DNA from: M55B174 sp034716235
GTDB lineage: Bacteria; Patescibacteriota; Minisyncoccia; CAIUEV01; JAHKAQ01
Reading direction: 5' to 3'
Assembly (NCBI GenBank): GCA_034716235.1
Contig: JAYEHH010000036.1
Coordinates: 1 to 29,790, forward strand
DNA: 29,790 nt
Below are positions 1 through 7,258 of the stretch, piece after piece; positions within the stretch are counted from its first letter, which is position 1, and each line of letters starts with the position of its first letter. Below the pieces are notes generated by a model that was not told where the DNA came from, searched no databases, and saw only the letters and a program-made list of their open reading frames with translations. The position numbers were made by a program, and so were the translations under genes.

Positions 1-311
1 GGTCACCCTTCGGGTGAAAACCCGTCTTTACAAACAAAATTAAATCTTTCTTAAATTCGAGCGATCCGCTTTTGCCTAAGCTACAGCGAGGCGGGCTGGA
101 ATTTATCCCGTCGGATGACGGGACGGGAATGACAGGGAAGAAAGGAATCGCCAGCCAAAGGCCCGCCTAGACTCATTAACCAGAGTATCTTTTACAATTT
201 TGTGACTCGGCGAGGCAGGTATATTTTATACATCAATTTGATTTATCCAAGATTAAGGGTTAAGCTTAAAAATAAGAATTATTTCGAGTCTTTTATCATT
301 AATATTTAATT
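1..311. repeat. Repeat-rich intergenic region before rplI
   Basis: No gene is supported here. The stretch holds: a small hairpin at 3-17 (TCACCC / GGGTGA); a reverse-oriented copy of the window's interspersed repeat at about 33-96; a hairpin at 106-123 with stem TCCCGTC / GACGGGA and loop GGAT; a 15-base string at 123-137 that recurs exactly at 7144-7158; and a long-form forward repeat copy at 150-217. The last 90 bases are AT-rich leader sequence before rplI with no SD and no confident promoter. Confidence 0.7.
150..217 (+). repeat. Interspersed repeat, long form (copy A)
   Basis: It begins GCCAGCCAAAGGCCCGCC and ends CGGCGAGGCA. Between these ends lies an AT-rich module containing TCTTTTAC and TTTTGTGAC, shared with copies at 7011-7066 and 15504-15570. 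GACTC occurs at both edges of the module (170-174 and 204-208), so the 34-base unit between them is flanked by direct repeats. Short copies at 6897-6929 and 7161-7187 look like this element without the unit. Confidence 0.75.
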
Positions 312-764
312 ATGGCAGTAGAAGTTGTTTTGCTTAAAAAAGTTAAAAATTTAGGAGATGCTGGGGAAGTCGTCTCGGTAAAGGAGGGATACGCTAGAAA
401 TTTTTTATTAACCACTGATTTGGCAATGTTAGCTACTCCCGTAGCCAAGGAAAAAGCTAAAACAATCCAGAAAAAATTAGAGACTGGTAAAAAATTAGCT
501 AAAAAGGAATTAGAAAAAATGGCTCAAGAAATTTCAGCCACAGAGATTATTTTAAAAAGAAAAACTGATTCCGGAAAACTCTTTGGTTCCGTGACTGACT
601 CTGAAATAATGAAGCTCTTGGTAGAAAAGGGGATTAAAGTAAAAAAGAACCAGTTAGTGAAAAGGAAAGCTATTAAGAAAATAGGTAATTATGAAATTCC
701 GGTAGATTTTTCTCAAAAAGTTGTTGGAACAATAAAACTTAAAGTTGTAGATGAAAAAAAATAG
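312..764 (+). CDS. rplI: 50S ribosomal protein L9 (bL9)
   Basis: Large-subunit ribosomal protein that binds 23S rRNA near the L1 stalk base. The 150-residue length is normal for the family. The N-terminal domain is clear: residues 15-32 fit the L9 signature (G15, G18, V23, G26, Y27, N30, F31, L32). A charged Lys/Glu-rich helix (about 41-75) follows, then a C-terminal RNA-binding domain. The ATG at 312 gives the canonical MxVxxLL start; no SD is visible. The last 14 bases overlap the start of pyrG, which suggests translational coupling between two genes that are not usual partners. Some CPR lineages are reported to lack L9, so its presence argues against those. The identification is secure. 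Confidence 0.97.
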   Translation: MAVEVVLLKKVKNLGDAGEVVSVKEGYARNFLLTTDLAMLATPVAKEKAKTIQKKLETGKKLAKKELEKMAQEISATEIILKRKTDSGKLFGSVTDSEIMKLLVEKGIKVKKNQLVKRKAIKKIGNYEIPVDFSQKVVGTIKLKVVDEKK

Positions 765-2415
765 TCAATCTAATAAAAAATATATCTTTGTTACCGGAGG
801 GGTGATGAGCGGGGTTGGCAAAGGGACAACTTGTTCTGCCATCGCTGCCATTCTAAAAGGGAAAGGTTTTGAAGTTACGATTCTAAAAGTGGATCCTTAT
901 GTGAATGTTGACGCAGGAACCATGAACCCCACGGAGCATGGAGAAGTTTTTGTACTCTCGGATGGCACAGAATGCGATCAAGATATGGGCAACTACGAAC
1001 GTTTTCTGGAGCAGGAACTTTCTGGAGCTAATTACATGACTACTGGTAGCGTTTACCAAAAAGTGATAGCCAGGGAAAGGGCTTTAAAATATAGAGGCAA
1101 ATGTGTAGAGGTTGTCCCTCATATCCCTTTAGAAGTGATAGATAGAATAGAGAAAGCGGCTCAAAAAGCTAATGCAGAATTTTGTATTATTGAAATAGGT
1201 GGAACGGTTGGTGAATATCAAAACGTACTTTTTTTAGAAGCAGCCAGAATGATGAAACTAAAACATCCGGGAGATGTTTTAGTGGCTATGGTTGGCTATC
1301 TTCCTATTCCTGACAAGATAGGTGAAATGAAGACCAAACCTACTCAATATGCAGTTAGAACTTTGAATTCAGCTGGTATTCAACCTGATTTTATTATCGC
1401 TCGCTCAGAGAAACCCTTAGATCAAAAAAGAAAAGAAAAATTAGCCACCTTCTGCAATATCCACGAGGAGAATATAATCTCGGCCCCAGATATAGATTCT
1501 ATTTATCATTTGCCGGTTAATTTTGAAAAAGGAGCTATTAGCCGACTAATTTTAAAGAAGTTTCACCTAAGACAGAAGAAAAAAGATTTAGAAGCTTGGA
1601 GAAAACTTTCTTCTAAAATAAATAGATTGAAAAAGACTGTAGAGATAGCAGTGGTAGGTAAGTATTTCAGTACTGGAGACTTTGTTCTTTCCGACTCGTA
1701 TATTTCAGTTATAGAAGCCATTAAACATGGAGCTTATAAAAATAATGTTAAGCCAAATCTTACCTGGATTGACTCTTTAAGTTACGAGGAAAAACCAAGC
1801 AAGATAAAAGAATTAAATAAATTTGATGGGTTAGTTGTTCCTGGAGGATTTGGAGAAAGGGGAATTGAGGGAATTATTAAGGCCATAAAATTTGCTAGAG
1901 AGAATAAAATTCCCTATTTAGGACTTTGCTATGGTATGCAACTAGCCGTAGTAGAATATGCTCGCTCTAAGGCTGGGATTAAGAAGGCTACCACCGCAGA
2001 AACTGATTCTCATAGTAAATTTGCAGTGGTTGATCTGATGCCAGAACAAAAAGAAAAAATGTTGCGGGATAATTATGGAGGTACTATGCGTTTAGGAAGT
2101 TGCCCAGCTATTTTGAAAAATGGCAGTAGAGTAGTTACTATTTATAAAGATGTAGTTATTTCTGAAAGGCATCGTCATCGTTATGAAATTAATCCAATTT
2201 TTATAGAAAAAATAAAAAAAGCCGGTCTTGTTTTTTCCGGCTTTTCTCCAGACAAAAAACTTATGGAGATTGTGGAGCTTCCTAAAGCAGTGCATCCTTT
2301 CTTTGTAGGAACTCAGTTTCATCCAGAATTTCAATCTTACCCTCATAACCCGCATCCGCTTTTTACAGAGTTCATAAAGAGTGCTATTCAGAGGAGAGAG
2401 AATCAAAAACATTAA
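751..2415 (+). CDS. pyrG: CTP synthase (glutamine hydrolysing)
   Basis: Makes CTP from UTP, ATP and glutamine in the cytoplasm, the last step of pyrimidine nucleotide synthesis. The 554-residue length is normal (about 530-550). The N-terminal synthetase domain has the P-loop-like GGVMSGVGKG at 16-25, a variant of the usual GGVVSSLGKG. The C-terminal class I glutamine amidotransferase domain shows the nucleophile C393 in GLCYGMQ and the H524/E526 pair in FHPEF. The ATG at 751 lies inside the end of rplI and has no SD, so initiation probably depends on ribosomes finishing rplI. A terminator-like hairpin lies inside the coding sequence near the 3' end. Confidence 0.97.
   Translation: MKKNSQSNKKYIFVTGGVMSGVGKGTTCSAIAAILKGKGFEVTILKVDPYVNVDAGTMNPTEHGEVFVLSDGTECDQDMGNYERFLEQELSGANYMTTGSVYQKVIARERALKYRGKCVEVVPHIPLEVIDRIEKAAQKANAEFCIIEIGGTVGEYQNVLFLEAARMMKLKHPGDVLVAMVGYLPIPDKIGEMKTKPTQYAVRTLNSAGIQPDFIIARSEKPLDQKRKEKLATFCNIHEENIISAPDIDSIYHLPVNFEKGAISRLILKKFHLRQKKKDLEAWRKLSSKINRLKKTVEIAVVGKYFSTGDFVLSDSYISVIEAIKHGAYKNNVKPNLTWIDSLSYEEKPSKIKELNKFDGLVVPGGFGERGIEGIIKAIKFARENKIPYLGLCYGMQLAVVEYARSKAGIKKATTAETDSHSKFAVVDLMPEQKEKMLRDNYGGTMRLGSCPAILKNGSRVVTIYKDVVISERHRHRYEINPIFIEKIKKAGLVFSGFSPDKKLMEIVELPKAVHPFFVGTQFHPEFQSYPHNPHPLFTEFIKSAIQRRENQKH
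2217..2245 (+). other. Terminator-like hairpin inside pyrG
   Basis: AAAAGCCGG at 2217-2225 pairs perfectly with CCGGCTTTT at 2237-2245 across an 11-base T-rich loop. An A-run precedes it and TTTT ends it, the shape of an intrinsic terminator. It is in frame inside pyrG, in the linker before the final catalytic His/Glu, so it may be a coincidence of AT-rich codons. Confidence 0.4.
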
Positions 2416-2423
2416 ATTAAGAA

Positions 2424-2440
2424 ACGGGTTCAAAACCCGT
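2424..2440. repeat. Palindromic repeat between pyrG and rpmA
   Basis: Perfect 7-bp stem (ACGGGTT / AACCCGT) with a 3-base loop, lying between two convergent genes. The string GGGT..AAAACCCGTCT..TAC is echoed at about 14-30. The repeat runs up to the TAG stop codon of rpmA at 2443-2445. There is no T-run on either strand, so a simple intrinsic terminator is not supported. Confidence 0.55.
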
Positions 2441-2442
2441 CT

Positions 2443-2745
2443 CTACCGCTTCTTCCTAGGGACAAGAGGCTTTTTTGTTATGTTAACAAAAGTTACTTTT
2501 TCCAAATGCCCATTAAATTTTCTAATCTTTTTCTTGCTGAATTTAATAAATCCGTCGGTTAAAGCGTAAAGAGTATCATCACCACCTCTTTTGATATTTT
2601 CTCCTTCACGATATTTTTTACCCCTTTGTCTAATTATAATATTCCCAGCTTGGACTTTTTGGCCATCAAATAATTTGACACCCAGTCTTTTTGAGATAGA
2701 ATCACGACCTAAACGGGTAGAACCACCAGCTTTTTTATGCGCCAT
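2443..2745 (-). CDS. rpmA: 50S ribosomal protein L27 (bL27)
   Basis: Ribosomal protein whose N-terminal tail reaches the peptidyl transferase centre. It opens MAHKKAGGSTRLGRDS, close to the family consensus (usually STRNGRDS, so Leu replaces Asn at residue 12). The core motif GNIIIRQRG follows at about 35-43. At 100 residues it is somewhat longer than the usual 85-90, with a basic tail ending RKKR. It starts directly with the mature MAHKK end, so no Firmicutes-type cleavable extension is encoded. It stands alone on the minus strand, without rplU beside it. No SD is seen. Confidence 0.96.
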   Translation of the reverse strand: MAHKKAGGSTRLGRDSISKRLGVKLFDGQKVQAGNIIIRQRGKKYREGENIKRGGDDTLYALTDGFIKFSKKKIRKFNGHLEKVTFVNITKKPLVPRKKR

Positions 2746-2836
2746 AATTTTAATTTAATAATTTAAGAAGTTTTAATCTTTTCTTTCGTAATTTTTAATG
2801 GTCAATCTGGCATACTATTCTTACAATAAAGGAGAG

Positions 2837-2917
2837 ATGCAAGTGGCACCTCTTGTTTTCAAGAATAGTAGATAGGGAGGAAAAATGCAAGAAAATTATG
2901 AAAAGATTTTTATCTAA
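2837..2917 (+). other. Two tiny upstream ORFs ahead of the anchored protein gene
   Basis: Two short reading frames precede the gene starting at 2898. The first (2837-2875, 12 codons plus TAG) follows AAAGGAGAG. The second (2885-2917, MQENYEKIFI) follows AGGGAGG with a 4-base spacer. Both begin ATGCAAG. The second overlaps the ATG at 2898 in another frame and stops at 2917, so coupled re-initiation is possible. The SD at 2874-2880 is well placed for the tiny ORF but about 17 bases from the long gene's ATG. Whether they are translated is unknown. Confidence 0.4.
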
Positions 2918-3419
2918 ACTAAAAAAGGCGATTACCTTAAAGAAATTTCTTTATTTTATTTCCTTATTAACTTTTCCTTTAACGAGTTATTTAATAGGGA
3001 AGGGAGAGAATCTAAAAATGAAAAATCCAGATATAGTAATTGATACTTCTCAGATTGATTGTGGCTGTGGAGACCAGGCGACAGATGATGAAAAAGATAA
3101 TGAGATGGAAGCAACAGGAGAATCAGTTAAAAATAGAGAGATTGGGAATGGTAATGCCGATGATAAGGATACGACATCAAAACTTGACGCCAACAATGAT
3201 AAAGAAGATTCATCGGTAGCTGTTGCCTCAAAGCAGAATCAATCAGAGCAAATAGGACAAGTAGAACAAGGTCAATTTGTGGCTAGTAAAAATGGTCAGA
3301 AATATTATCCGCTGGATTGTGCTTCAGCTAATCGAATTAAGGAAGAAAATAAAATTTATTATGAAAGTGCGATGGAAGCAGAAGCCGATGGCAAAGAGCT
3401 TTCTAGTCAATGTCAGTAG
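2898..3419 (+). CDS. Membrane-anchored protein with Ada-like Cys tail domain
   Basis: A 173-residue protein of unknown function. Residues 1-16 are basic and 17-34 hydrophobic, giving an N-terminal membrane anchor. Residues 42-58 include a CGCG cluster. Residues 60-122 are acidic and low-complexity (Asp, Glu, Asn, Lys), probably a disordered spacer. The end (about 126-172) has the pattern FVASKNGQKYYPLDC ... NKIYYES ... EAEADGKEL..QC. This resembles the small Cys-containing modules similar to the Ada metal-binding domain found at the ends of secreted bacterial proteins. Cys141 and Cys172 are candidate ligands or a disulfide. I prefer ATG 2898 because a longer in-frame start (TTG 2853) would place a basic stretch before the anchor and has no SD of its own. 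The gene converges on topA with a 15-base gap. Confidence 0.7.
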   Translation: MKRFLSKLKKAITLKKFLYFISLLTFPLTSYLIGKGENLKMKNPDIVIDTSQIDCGCGDQATDDEKDNEMEATGESVKNREIGNGNADDKDTTSKLDANNDKEDSSVAVASKQNQSEQIGQVEQGQFVASKNGQKYYPLDCASANRIKEENKIYYESAMEAEADGKELSSQCQ

Positions 3420-3434
3420 AGCTCTCAGTAGCAG

Positions 3435-5681
3435 TTATTTTTTGTAATCACAATTCTTATTAGAACATTTTTGTTTTCCGGTAGCAGGATCTTCAATTAT
3501 TAAACTTTGACACTGAGGACATTTTTCTCCGGTAGGCTTACCGTTCATGGCATTTTTACACTCGGGATAGTTATTGCAAGCCCAAAAAGTTCCTCTGCGA
3601 GATTTTTTCTCTACAATTTCTCCCTTTTTACAAAGAGGGCATTTAACTCCTGAAGAGTTTTCAATTTTTTGAATTCCTTTACATTCGGGATAATTAGAGC
3701 ACCCTAAAAAAGGACCCCACTTGCCATGTTTAATTTCCATCGGAGCTCCACATTTTTCACATTTAACATTGCCTATTTTTTTCTTGAGTTCCTCATCCGA
3801 CTTTTTGTTGGGATCTTCAGTATATTTACAATCAGGAAATCCAGAACAGGCATAAAATTTTCCAAAGCGACCAAATTTTTCTATCAGCGGCTTACCACAT
3901 TTAGGACATTTTTTGCTTGTTTTTTTGGCGTATTTCTTAATGCTTTCAGTTTTGTCTTTGATTGTCATGGCAAAGGGCTTAAAAAAATCATCTATAATTT
4001 TTGTCCATTCTTTTTTTCCTTCCGCGACATTATCTAAATCACTTTCCATTTTAGCAGTAAATTTTAAATCTACAATATTAGGGAAATTTTCAACTATTAA
4101 ATCATTCACTAAGAAGCCTATCTCTTGAGGTACATATTGTTTAGCTTCATCCTTCTCGGTATATCCGCGAGCTTCAATGGTACTCAGGGTAGGGGCGTAA
4201 GTAGATGGACGACCAACTCCTGCCTCTTCCAGAGCCTTAATTAAAGTAGCGTCAGTATAACGAGCTGGTGGCTGAGTAAAGTGCTGATCAGTTAAAACTT
4301 TAATCAAGTTTAATTTCTCTTTTTCTTTTAAGTCTGGCAATCTAGACTCTTGAATTTTAAAATTAGCTCCATAGGCTTTTAAAAAGCCGTCAAATTTTAC
4401 TAAAGACCCTTGAGCTTTTAATTCGTATTGGCCACAAGTTATGGTGGCATCGGCCTTGTCAAAAATTGCTTCTTGCATCTGAGAAGCAATAAATCTTTTC
4501 CAAATTAAACTATAAAGTCTAAATTGTCCGGAATCAAGAAATTGTTTCACACTTTCTGGTGTTTTTTGAGGAAGAGTGGGTCGGATAGCTTCGTGAGCTT
4601 CTTGGGCTCCCTTGTCCTTATTGGCAAAATAGCGAGGTGATTCTAAACAATATTCTTCTCCAAACTGTTTATTAATAACTTCTCGAGCTTTTTTTAAAGC
4701 AATTGGGCTGATGTGCAAAGAGTCAGTTCGCATGTAGGTTATCAAACCACTACTTTTTCCATCCAGTTTAATTCCTTCATAAAGTCTTTGGGCGGTACTC
4801 ATGGTTTGTTTGGCAGAAAAACCAAGCTTATTAGCAGCGTCTCTTTGCAAGGAGCTAGTTTTATAAGGAGGGCTAGGATGCCGCCGACTTTCTTTCTTGG
4901 TTACTTGAGAAACTTGAAACTCGTTTTGCTCCAACTCTGTCTTTATTGCTCCCGCTCGTTTTTTATCCTGAATGGCTATTTTCTTTAAAGACTTGCCATT
5001 CTCTTTTTTTACTTCGGCAGTAAAAATATTAAAATCCTCTTCCTCTGCATTTTTAGGAGGAGTAAATCCTTCTTGGCAAAGCTTAGCTACAATGGTCCAG
5101 TATTCTTGGGATTTAAATTTTTCGCGCTCCCGTTCTCTTTCTACAATGAGGCGTAAAGCCACCGATTGCACCCTACCCGCGGAAAGACCATAACGAATTT
5201 TTTTCCAAAGGAGAGGAGAAAGATTATAACCCACCAGTCTATCCAGAACTCTACGAGCTTGCTGAGCGTTAAAAAGACTAAGATCAATTTTGCGTGGTTT
5301 TTTTAGGGCCCGTTGAATAGCCGATTTGGTAATTTCATGAAAAACAATTCGTTCAAAAGCCATTTTGGGAGCGTAGCGTTGAATTATCCATTTTAAATGG
5401 AAAGCGATAGCTTCACCTTCTCGGTCTTCATCAGTGGCTAGGATAACTTTTTCTGTTTTCTGCTTGCCTGAAGTAATAGTATCCTTGATAGCCTTAAGTG
5501 CCTTGCTGGCTTTGCGAGGGATAGAATAGGAAGGTTGATAATTTTTTTTGACATCAACTCCAATTTTGTTTTTTGGCAAATCTCTAACATGACCAAAAGA
5601 GGAAAGAATTTTAAAGTCCTTTCCCAAGAAATGAGTGATGGTTCTAGCTTTGGTGGGAGATTCAACAATAACTAACTGCAT
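3435..5681 (-). CDS. topA: DNA topoisomerase I (type IA)
   Basis: Relaxes negatively supercoiled DNA by cutting one strand through a phosphotyrosine. It has 748 residues. The Toprim domain begins at residue 1 with E7 in VESPTKA and the metal-binding D84/D86/E88 in ATDEDREGE. The catalytic tyrosine is Y316 in ITYMRTDS. Residues 590-748 hold four Cys4 zinc ribbons (C592/595/612/618, C641/644/661/667, C681/684/702/708, C721/724/739/744), which bind single-stranded DNA in relatives. It lies 80 bases downstream of dprA on the same strand and is probably co-transcribed with it. No SD precedes the ATG. Confidence 0.97.
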   Translation of the reverse strand: MQLVIVESPTKARTITHFLGKDFKILSSFGHVRDLPKNKIGVDVKKNYQPSYSIPRKASKALKAIKDTITSGKQKTEKVILATDEDREGEAIAFHLKWIIQRYAPKMAFERIVFHEITKSAIQRALKKPRKIDLSLFNAQQARRVLDRLVGYNLSPLLWKKIRYGLSAGRVQSVALRLIVEREREREKFKSQEYWTIVAKLCQEGFTPPKNAEEEDFNIFTAEVKKENGKSLKKIAIQDKKRAGAIKTELEQNEFQVSQVTKKESRRHPSPPYKTSSLQRDAANKLGFSAKQTMSTAQRLYEGIKLDGKSSGLITYMRTDSLHISPIALKKAREVINKQFGEEYCLESPRYFANKDKGAQEAHEAIRPTLPQKTPESVKQFLDSGQFRLYSLIWKRFIASQMQEAIFDKADATITCGQYELKAQGSLVKFDGFLKAYGANFKIQESRLPDLKEKEKLNLIKVLTDQHFTQPPARYTDATLIKALEEAGVGRPSTYAPTLSTIEARGYTEKDEAKQYVPQEIGFLVNDLIVENFPNIVDLKFTAKMESDLDNVAEGKKEWTKIIDDFFKPFAMTIKDKTESIKKYAKKTSKKCPKCGKPLIEKFGRFGKFYACSGFPDCKYTEDPNKKSDEELKKKIGNVKCEKCGAPMEIKHGKWGPFLGCSNYPECKGIQKIENSSGVKCPLCKKGEIVEKKSRRGTFWACNNYPECKNAMNGKPTGEKCPQCQSLIIEDPATGKQKCSNKNCDYKK

Positions 5682-5761
5682 AGCTATTTTAGCTGATGGG
5701 TTAACCGATGATTATGTAACTATGAATTTATTTTGTTTCCAATTTAAAGCTAATGTTCAAA

Positions 5762-6841
5762 TTAATCCAGATAACACTCTTCTCCAGTTTTCTTGATTAA
5801 ACCGTTTACTTCCATCTCTGTAAGATTAGCGAGCAAAACATTAATTTCCAGTTTAGTTAAAAAAACTAACTTGTCAATTGAGATTGGTTGGGGTGATAAA
5901 AATTCCATAATTTTCTCTTGGATTGCATTAGCTGGTTTTAATTTTAGGGATTTTTCTAAAGCTTTTTCTTTATTTTGAGGAGAGGGAATCCTAAATTCTT
6001 CTAAAATATCTTGAGCAGAAGTTATTAATTTAGCTCCATTTTGAATAAATTGATGGCATCCTTTAGAGGACTGAGAGAATATTTCTCCAGGGATGGCAAA
6101 CACTTCTCGGTTTTGGTCCAGAGCGTGATTAGCGGTTATGAAAGTTCCCGATCTTAAATGAGCTTCAACTATAACCACTCCATGGCTTAGCCCACTGATA
6201 AGACGATTTCTGGCATGAAAATTTTGCTTCAAGGCTCCGTAACCAAGAGGATATTCTGAAATTAAACCGCCGTTTTTAATGATAGCTTGAGCTAGTTGAG
6301 CATTTGAGGCAGGATAAACTTGGTCTAAACCACAGCCCAAAACAGCAAAAGTGGCTTGATTATTTTTTAGACAAGCTCTGTGAGCAATAGTATCAATGCC
6401 TAGAGCCATACCAGATATAATTGGAATGCCTCGTAAAGCCAGATCTCCCGCAATTTTTTCCGCACAGCGTTTACCGTAGAAAGAAAATTTACGGCTACCA
6501 ACAACTGCCATTAAAATTTCACTAGGTTTTGGTAATCTGCCTAAATAATAAAGGATAGCCGGAGGACGGGGGATCTCCTTTAACAAAGAAGGGAAATTCG
6601 GACTCTTAATAGTAATCATTTTAATCCCATAATAATTAAGCTTGGCTATTTTTTCATTGGGATCTATCTTGTTTCTGGAGGAAATAAAGGTTGAAACAGT
6701 ACGACCATCTAGACCCGATTGAAGCAGTTGTTCACTGCTAGCTTCCCAAGCTTCCTTCATTGTACTAAAATGAGAATAAAGTTTATTAAAACGAGCCGGT
6801 CCGATGCAGGAGATATTATTTATAGCATTCCAGTACTTCAT
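5762..6841 (-). CDS. dprA: DNA-processing protein DprA (Smf)
   Basis: Binds incoming single-stranded DNA during natural transformation and loads RecA. The 359-residue length is normal. An N-terminal helix-hairpin-helix/SAM-like region (about 1-60) precedes the Rossmann-like core: VGSR at 114-117, SGMALGID at 143-150, RNRLISG at 211-217, EAHLRSGTFITA at 226-237, FAIPGE at 248-253. A C-terminal winged-helix domain (about 295-359) follows. The ATG at 6841 has no SD; an AT-rich short-period tract lies directly upstream (6842-6896 on the + strand). Its presence suggests a capacity for DNA uptake, though other competence genes are not in the window. Confidence 0.96.
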   Translation of the reverse strand: MKYWNAINNISCIGPARFNKLYSHFSTMKEAWEASSEQLLQSGLDGRTVSTFISSRNKIDPNEKIAKLNYYGIKMITIKSPNFPSLLKEIPRPPAILYYLGRLPKPSEILMAVVGSRKFSFYGKRCAEKIAGDLALRGIPIISGMALGIDTIAHRACLKNNQATFAVLGCGLDQVYPASNAQLAQAIIKNGGLISEYPLGYGALKQNFHARNRLISGLSHGVVIVEAHLRSGTFITANHALDQNREVFAIPGEIFSQSSKGCHQFIQNGAKLITSAQDILEEFRIPSPQNKEKALEKSLKLKPANAIQEKIMEFLSPQPISIDKLVFLTKLEINVLLANLTEMEVNGLIKKTGEECYLD

Positions 6842-6896
6842 GATAATGGATAATTAATAATTGATGATTGACAATGGAGAATTGACAATTGATAAT
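6842..6896. repeat. Short-period AT tract upstream of dprA
   Basis: About 55 bases built from variants of GATAATGGA, TAATTGAT and GACAATGGAGAATT in a loose 9-11 base rhythm, directly before the dprA start codon (minus strand). It resembles in position, though not in sequence, the tracts before lgt, leuS and the yebC-family gene. Confidence 0.6.
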
Positions 6897-7218
6897 GCCA
6901 GCCAAAGGCCCGCCTAGACTCGGCGAGGCAAGCGGAGATCCCGAGCAAATTTAGGAAAATCTAACACAACCTGTCACCCCCGCCCCGTATCAAGTACGGG
7001 ATAAACTCCAGCCTGCCTAAGCTCGCTAACTAATGTACCCATTACAGTTTTGTGACACGGCGAGGCAAACGGGGGTCCCGAGCAAATTTAGGAGAAACTA
7101 ATTTGGCAAAGTTTTGTCTGGACGTACCGGGATTCCCGTTTTCACGGGAATGACAGGGGAAAAAGGCCCGCCTAGACTCGGCGAGGCTGACGGATCACCC
7201 AGCATCCGCTGGGCTCAC
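6897..7218. repeat. Mosaic of interspersed and palindromic repeats between dprA and argS
   Basis: No gene is supported here. In order: short copy B at 6897-6929 with right flank ending CGAGCAAATTTAGGA (to 6954); a hairpin CCCGTA / TACGGG at 6984-7000; long copy C at 7011-7066 with the same right flank (to 7093); a perfect hairpin ATTCCCGT / ACGGGAAT with loop TTTC at 7132-7151; short copy D at 7161-7187; and a hairpin CCCAGC / GCTGGG with loop ATCC at 7198-7213. Copies B and C share both core and right flank, so two related units sit in tandem. Confidence 0.75.
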
Positions 7219-7258
7219 AAAAACGGTAGTTTTCTAAATTCTATTTTATCATTTCAAT

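Noticed and set aside
2381..2569. 62-residue + strand ORF across the pyrG/rpmA junction
   Set aside because: It lies antisense to rpmA and through a palindromic repeat, with no start site signal or recognisable protein.
2799..2827. TGGTCA-N17-TACAAT promoter before the anchored protein
   Set aside because: The -35 is weak and the start point would fall inside the first SD-like site; not listed as a feature.
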